Part shown: one piece after another, positions 59,816 to 64,000 of the stretch
How positions within the stretch are numbered: the first letter of the stretch is position 1
Layout of the letters: each line of letters begins with the position of its first letter
DNA from: Escarpia spicata
Lineage: Eukaryota > Annelida > Polychaeta > Sabellida > Siboglinidae
Length of the DNA stretch: 64,000 nucleotides
Direction of reading: 5' to 3'
Assembly: GCA_963995525.1 (NCBI GenBank)
Contig: OZ023207.1
Coordinates: 34,380,792 to 34,444,791 of the forward strand
Translations under genes and position numbers: made by a program
Notes under the pieces: generated by a model
Database searches by the model: none
What the model was told of the DNA's origin: nothing
What the model saw: the letters and a program-made list of their open reading frames with translations, nothing else

Positions 59816-59853
59816 ACCCAATATCGACGGACTGGTTGCGTCAGATCTAGTTC

Positions 59854-60790
59854 TCAATACCGCGACCCCTCCTTGGTTACCTTAAATGATACTTGGTTAA
59901 AGGAAGATATACCAGACGGTGAAACTGACATGGATGGATTATTTAACGAAGGGAAGTGGTGTGTGGTGGTAATGCTTCCGTGCAAGATATGCCACTGTCT
60001 TACGCCACAAATAGAAATATACATTGATTTTTGTGTGGTATGCACACGATGACTCTGAAAGGTATCTTTCTGTCTAGTGCCACGTGTTGAGACATACCGT
60101 TTAAACATTGTTTGCAAACTATTTGGTAGTTCATTGTACATCATAATCGTTGTCTTAAATTTAACAAAGTCTACAAACGTCAAAATGCTCAGTTGCTTAA
60201 AGAGGGTTCTGGTATGCTCCAAACGTTTCACGCCACAGATCAGACGAATTATTCGTTTCTGCAGCACAATAATATACCTAATGTTTGGTGCATAGGAGTT
60301 ACAAAATATTTCGCTGCAATAGCTAATATATGGCAAGAACAGGGAACAATACAATGTGTACATTCCATCCTGATTAATTAAACAATTTGCTTTGTAAATG
60401 ATCGCTGCCACTTTCGACAGTTATGTTCTAACCGTATTAATGTGATGTTTCCAGCTTAGCTGATCATTAATAAATACTCTAAGAAATTTAATTACACATA
60501 CTCTGGTAATTCGTTCGTTATTTTAGCCCACATTAATGTTAACACCTTGTGGACGGCTAGCGAATAACATATAATAATTCGTTTTGGACAGGTTGATTGA
60601 TACTTTGTTCACAGCAAACCATTTGCACAATTTAGCAAGTTATCTATTTAACATATCCCGTAGTTATATGAGATACTTACCGGTACAAAATATATTCGTA
60701 TCATCAGCAACAAATAAGAATTTTACTAACGATGATACGTTGCAGATGTCATTAATGTAAAGGATAAATAGAACACATATGTTAAGCAAT
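59854..60790 (-). pseudogene. non-LTR retrotransposon C-terminal relic
   Basis: The frame 60411-59854 reads LYCSLFLPYISYCSEIF, VLQKRIIRLICGVKRLEHTR, LSILTFVDFVKFKTTIMMYN: the region after the RT catalytic site in CR1-related LINEs. Upstream broken frames to about 60790 continue the same element (LSKTNYYMLFASRPQGV). It appears related to 32090-33430. Confidence 0.75.
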
Positions 60791-60939
60791 TAGAACTATC
60801 ATTCGGGAGAAACTGGCAACACTGAAAAGTAGAGAACAATAGAATTTGCTATAGGTACGTATTAGACAGAGATAAAGAGAAATAAAGAGGAATGCAAAAT
60901 TATACTTCAAAACAAAATTCTCGAAGGCACTAGCTAAGC

Positions 60940-61790
60940 TGTATGCTAAATGCGAACCAGAAATACGAATTCCCACCAAAGAACGCAAATATGGTAATTT
61001 TCAAGAAGGAAAACAAGAAAGACTTAAAGAACTACATACCGATGTGTTTGTTTTCAAATACCTACCAATTATTCACGAAAACACTAACGAACAGGCCAGA
61101 GAAGACACTCAACGAAAAAAACAATCACGAAAACAAGCAGGATTCAGAAGCAGGTACTCAACGACAGATCACACCCACGTCGTAATCCAACTGGGGAAGA
61201 AGTGAGAATATATTATTCCGTCGACTTCGAGAAGGCTTTTAACTATTTAAACAATATTGATCTCGCATCATGAACAGAGGACAAAAGACGTGTACATCGA
61301 ATTAATGAAAGACGTCTACACCGACAGCTCAATGACAGATCACCAACACAAAGAAAGCAACAATATCAACAACGAGAGAGGAGCATGACAGGGTGAAACC
61401 ACATCGCCTAAGCTGTTTACGGCAACTCTAGAAAGTAGCATAATTCTAAGACTGACCAGGGAAACCAGATACTTGATGATAGGTGGAGAATATCTCAGTC
61501 ATCTTCGCATCGCCGACGACATAGTCATATGCACCGCAATAACTACAAAAACGTTAGCTGACGGAATTTAAAAAACAAGGTCTGAAAAATGAACTTTTCA
61601 AAGAAAGAAGTGGTGCTACAAAACGATACACCATGCAGAAGATTACGTTGAAAGCTACGTCTATTTGGGAATGCTCTACAGCATCAGAGACAAACACTAA
61701 GACAAGGAGATTTAAAGAAAAACCACGGTCGGCTGGACAGCATTCCCAAGCACCGCGATATCTTCAGTGGTTATTGTGGAACCTGCCTGA
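60940..61790 (+). pseudogene. RTE-like LINE reverse transcriptase, left part
   Basis: Broken plus-strand frames give IPMCLFSNTYQLFTK, VDFEKAFNYLN, YIELMKDVYTD, QGETTSPKLFTATLE, GEYLSHLRIADDIVI (catalytic ADD) and ESYVYLGMLYSIRDKH, in the order of an RTE-type RT. It stops at about 61790 where unrelated sequence begins, and resumes at 63195. Confidence 0.75.
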
Positions 61791-61794
61791 TGTC

Positions 61795-63195
61795 ACAGAT
61801 TGACGAGGTCTCCGTAACTAAATGGCTCACGTCTTCTAGGTTTCAGTATTAATTATGTCAACGCTTGTGAATGATGGTAGCAACCGTGAACAACACAACA
61901 AGGAACAATGGACATTTAATCAATGCTATTACATGTGTAAATAACAAAGAACTCTTTTATAGTAATGATAACAAACAACATCTACCCTCTTACTCTACCC
62001 TATCTCCGCTCCCATCGATTGTTATCTAATCCGTTGCTATCCCCAGCTAATCCTATATACTAAAAAGTAGAATGGCCCTTTAAAAAAAAACTAAGTACTA
62101 TTAGCACTCTCACGGGAACTTCAAGTGTTAATACATCACAAGTTCAGGTCAGTTCGGACTCAGGTTAGTAACATCGAGAAATATATGCCATCCTCAGAAT
62201 AGGGGAAAAAAGTATCTTAATACATTCATCGAAAAACTATACCACCCAATTATATACAGAAAAACAGTATCTTAATTACAAACACCACGAATCTATATCA
62301 TCGCCAGTGTAGAGAAAGATAGTATCTTAATTACATACAAAACATTGAGACAATTCAAAGACGTCTAGCCGGCATCTTAACATCTAGATATAACATCGAA
62401 TTGTCACTTCCCTATGTATGGTCTCGCCCTGTAGTCAAACCAAAGTTCGTCCCGTTAGCCCGACTCGGCTAGCTCGCCACGAGATCGCACCACGACTCGA
62501 TGACCGTCCGCCAGAAGAGTCTTTCTCTGTTGCCCGCACGCCCCGATCGCCCTCACACGCGTTCACTCGGTCCCGTTGACCCGGATCGGCCGACCCGCTA
62601 CGTGAAGTCGCACCCCGTCTCGATAGCCGTTTGTAGGCGACGCTCGTCCTCGTTGCGATCGCCTGACATTTTTCTCCGCCACACGATCGCTCTGACCGCC
62701 GCCGCACAACTCGGACCACTGCAGCATGCATACTCGAACCGCTGTTACACCGTTTTGTAATGGGACTATAACATTGTCACTGTTTCCCATACAACTTTGC
62801 ACTTTTATTCTAGGCAGCAGGGTGGCAAACGCCGTTACAGCCCTGTTACGCTTTCTCGAAAATCTACACGTGTCCCGATCTCTCCAAGATGCTGCTTTCT
62901 ATCTCACAGTGGTTTTTATACATATTCTTAAACAGCATGACACATGACCGGATTGAGCCAATAAGATGGGCGACAATGAGTCATAGCCAATTTATGCATT
63001 GTGAAAACATCCCTACAACAACGTAATCGTCCACGACACGAATGAACAAAAAGTTAATTATAACCGCGCTCCACTGAATGCACCACCACTCGTCTATAAA
63101 TGATTACGTAACACAATCTACTCTGTCTACGACTGGTGGTGTACTAGCCTGACATTTCTACTTTAACAAAATGACAAGGAAATCAGATTATGAAA
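61795..63195. mobile_element. 1.4-kb insertion splitting the RTE-like element
   Basis: The RTE-like protein breaks off after the residues that normally precede the lost segment and continues at 63200, so the intervening sequence is foreign. It starts with a repeat shared with 34225-34330, has a GC-rich 121-bp tandem pair, and near its right end a TATAAATG box (about 63097). No coding gene was recognised. It may be a solo LTR, a non-autonomous element or two nested pieces. Confidence 0.5.
62451..62692. repeat. two-copy 121-bp GC-rich tandem repeat
   Basis: CCCGTTAGCCCGACTCGGCT at 62451 and CCCGTTGACCCGGATCGGCC at 62572 head two diverged copies. Confidence 0.6.
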
Positions 63196-63690
63196 ATATA
63201 TAAATATGAGAAATGCTACACCTGAAGAGCAAGTCTACTACTCATGCATACTTCTTACGACTACGTATGGCGCGGAAACATGGGGAATCACCAACCAGGC
63301 AAAGAAAAAGCTAGCATCCGCACAAATAAATATGGAAAGAAATATGTTAAACATGACTTACCGGAAGAGAAAAACAAACATCTGGTTAAGAAAGAATACA
63401 AAGGTAATATACATGACAGAACAAATCCGAAGAGAGAAGGGGACCTGGGCAGGACACATCAGTAGACTACGAGATAGCCGATGGACATCGCGTATCACCA
63501 TTTCGAGACCTTACGAAGGGAAACGATCTAGAGGAAGACCGGAGAGTCGGCGGTGAAAAGAACTAGACGAGTACTGGAAGGGCACCATACGGCAGAGCAT
63601 AGCGCAAGAGAGGAAAATCTGGAAACGACATACTTCACCCAACCACGGGACACTACGGCTGTTCAATGATGATGAATGATGATGGTGTAG
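63195..63690 (+). pseudogene. RTE-like LINE, right part and 3' tail
   Basis: The frame 63206-63556 has TYGAETWGITNQAKKKLASA, MERNMLNMTYRKRKTNIW and GHISRLRDSRWTSRI, the C-terminal region of RTE-like RTs, then ELDEYWKGTIRQS and an (ATG)n-like 3' end at about 63667-63685. Confidence 0.82.
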
Positions 63691-63790
63691 AAACTGGTAG
63701 TGCTTTGAGTTGGTTTTCGTCATATTTGACTGCTAGACATCAGAGAGTTAAAGCAATTATTTGTAAGCTACTACTTTCGAGAGATACTGT
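63690..63790 (+). pseudogene. short LINE RT fragment
   Basis: The frame reads GSALSWFSSYLTARHQRVKA, matching the segment before the catalytic YADD in L2/CR1-type RTs. No continuation was seen. Confidence 0.55.
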
Positions 63791-64000
63791 ATCAAAGATG
63801 CAATATTATCCCATAAGTACAGTCTCTGCCTCATATTTATTGCATTTTAGTCATAACTGTGGTCTAATGTGCGCTAAATAGCCAACACATAATTGAATTT
63901 ACACAACATTAGTTTGAGCTTGTTGTTACGTGGATGATTAGGTATGCAGCCCGAATATAAGTCCGCACGCATGCTCAGTGAAGCACTTGTTGAAATCAAT

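Overview
This is nuclear DNA from a metazoan, most likely a marine invertebrate. The evidence is intron-split coding exons, an AT-rich background, long microsatellites and many kinds of eukaryotic mobile element (CR1/L2-like, PHD/endonuclease-type and RTE-like LINEs, a tRNA-derived SINE, Ty3/gypsy, Penelope, Kolobok-like and foldback elements). I cannot name the species from the sequence alone.

The host framework is one minus-strand gene for a glycosyltransferase of the LARGE/B4GAT1 (GT49) type. Its exons run right to left at 57718-57891, 49468-49578, 45372-45451, 43365-43517, 38042-38151, possibly 34527-34570, and 7750-7877. Intron phases agree at every junction where neighbouring exons were found. 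At least one middle exon and both ends of the gene were not found. Nearly everything else in the window is intron filled with repeats.

The centrepiece is a complete 15.9 kb Polinton/Maverick (adintovirus-like) element, 15707-31644. It sits in a GT49 intron, has ~265-270 bp terminal inverted repeats and a perfect 6-bp target duplication (AATGTC, 15701-15706 and 31645-31650). It is far more GC-rich than the host. The left half is read on the plus strand: a small-ORF module that starts with an RPA70-like single-strand DNA-binding protein, then protein-primed DNA polymerase B. The right half is read on the minus strand: adenovirus-type protease, major capsid protein, basic pVI/pX-like protein, penton, a small membrane protein, integrase with chromodomain, two conserved small ORFs, packaging ATPase and, next to the right repeat, a NADAR/YbiA-family protein. 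Polymerase, integrase, ATPase, protease, penton and the small ORFs carry frameshifts or stops. The major capsid, pX-like, membrane and NADAR genes are open.

Region by region: 0-7.7 kb, a (TC)n tract and a Kolobok-like transposase relic; 7.7-9.6 kb, a GT49 exon beside a TATAC-rich minisatellite; 11.3-13.5 kb, a Ty3/gypsy relic; 14.3-15.7 kb, a MITE-like inverted repeat, a Penelope GIY-YIG fragment and a LINE-type 3' tail; 15.7-31.6 kb, the Polinton; 32-38 kb, LINE and DDE-transposase relics and repeated ACGGTTTCAT motifs; 39.4-41 kb, a foldback element; 43-50 kb, GT49 exons with SINE and LINE pieces; 52.4-55.1 kb, a nearly complete L2-like LINE; 57.7-58.5 kb, a GT49 exon next to a complex CA/GT tract; 59.5-64 kb, a SINE and LINE pieces, including an RTE-like copy split by 1.4 kb of foreign sequence.

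The main points for follow-up are the NADAR-family and RPA-like accessory genes in the Polinton, the paired hairpins inside its polymerase gene, and CTCF-like motifs in its subterminal repeats.
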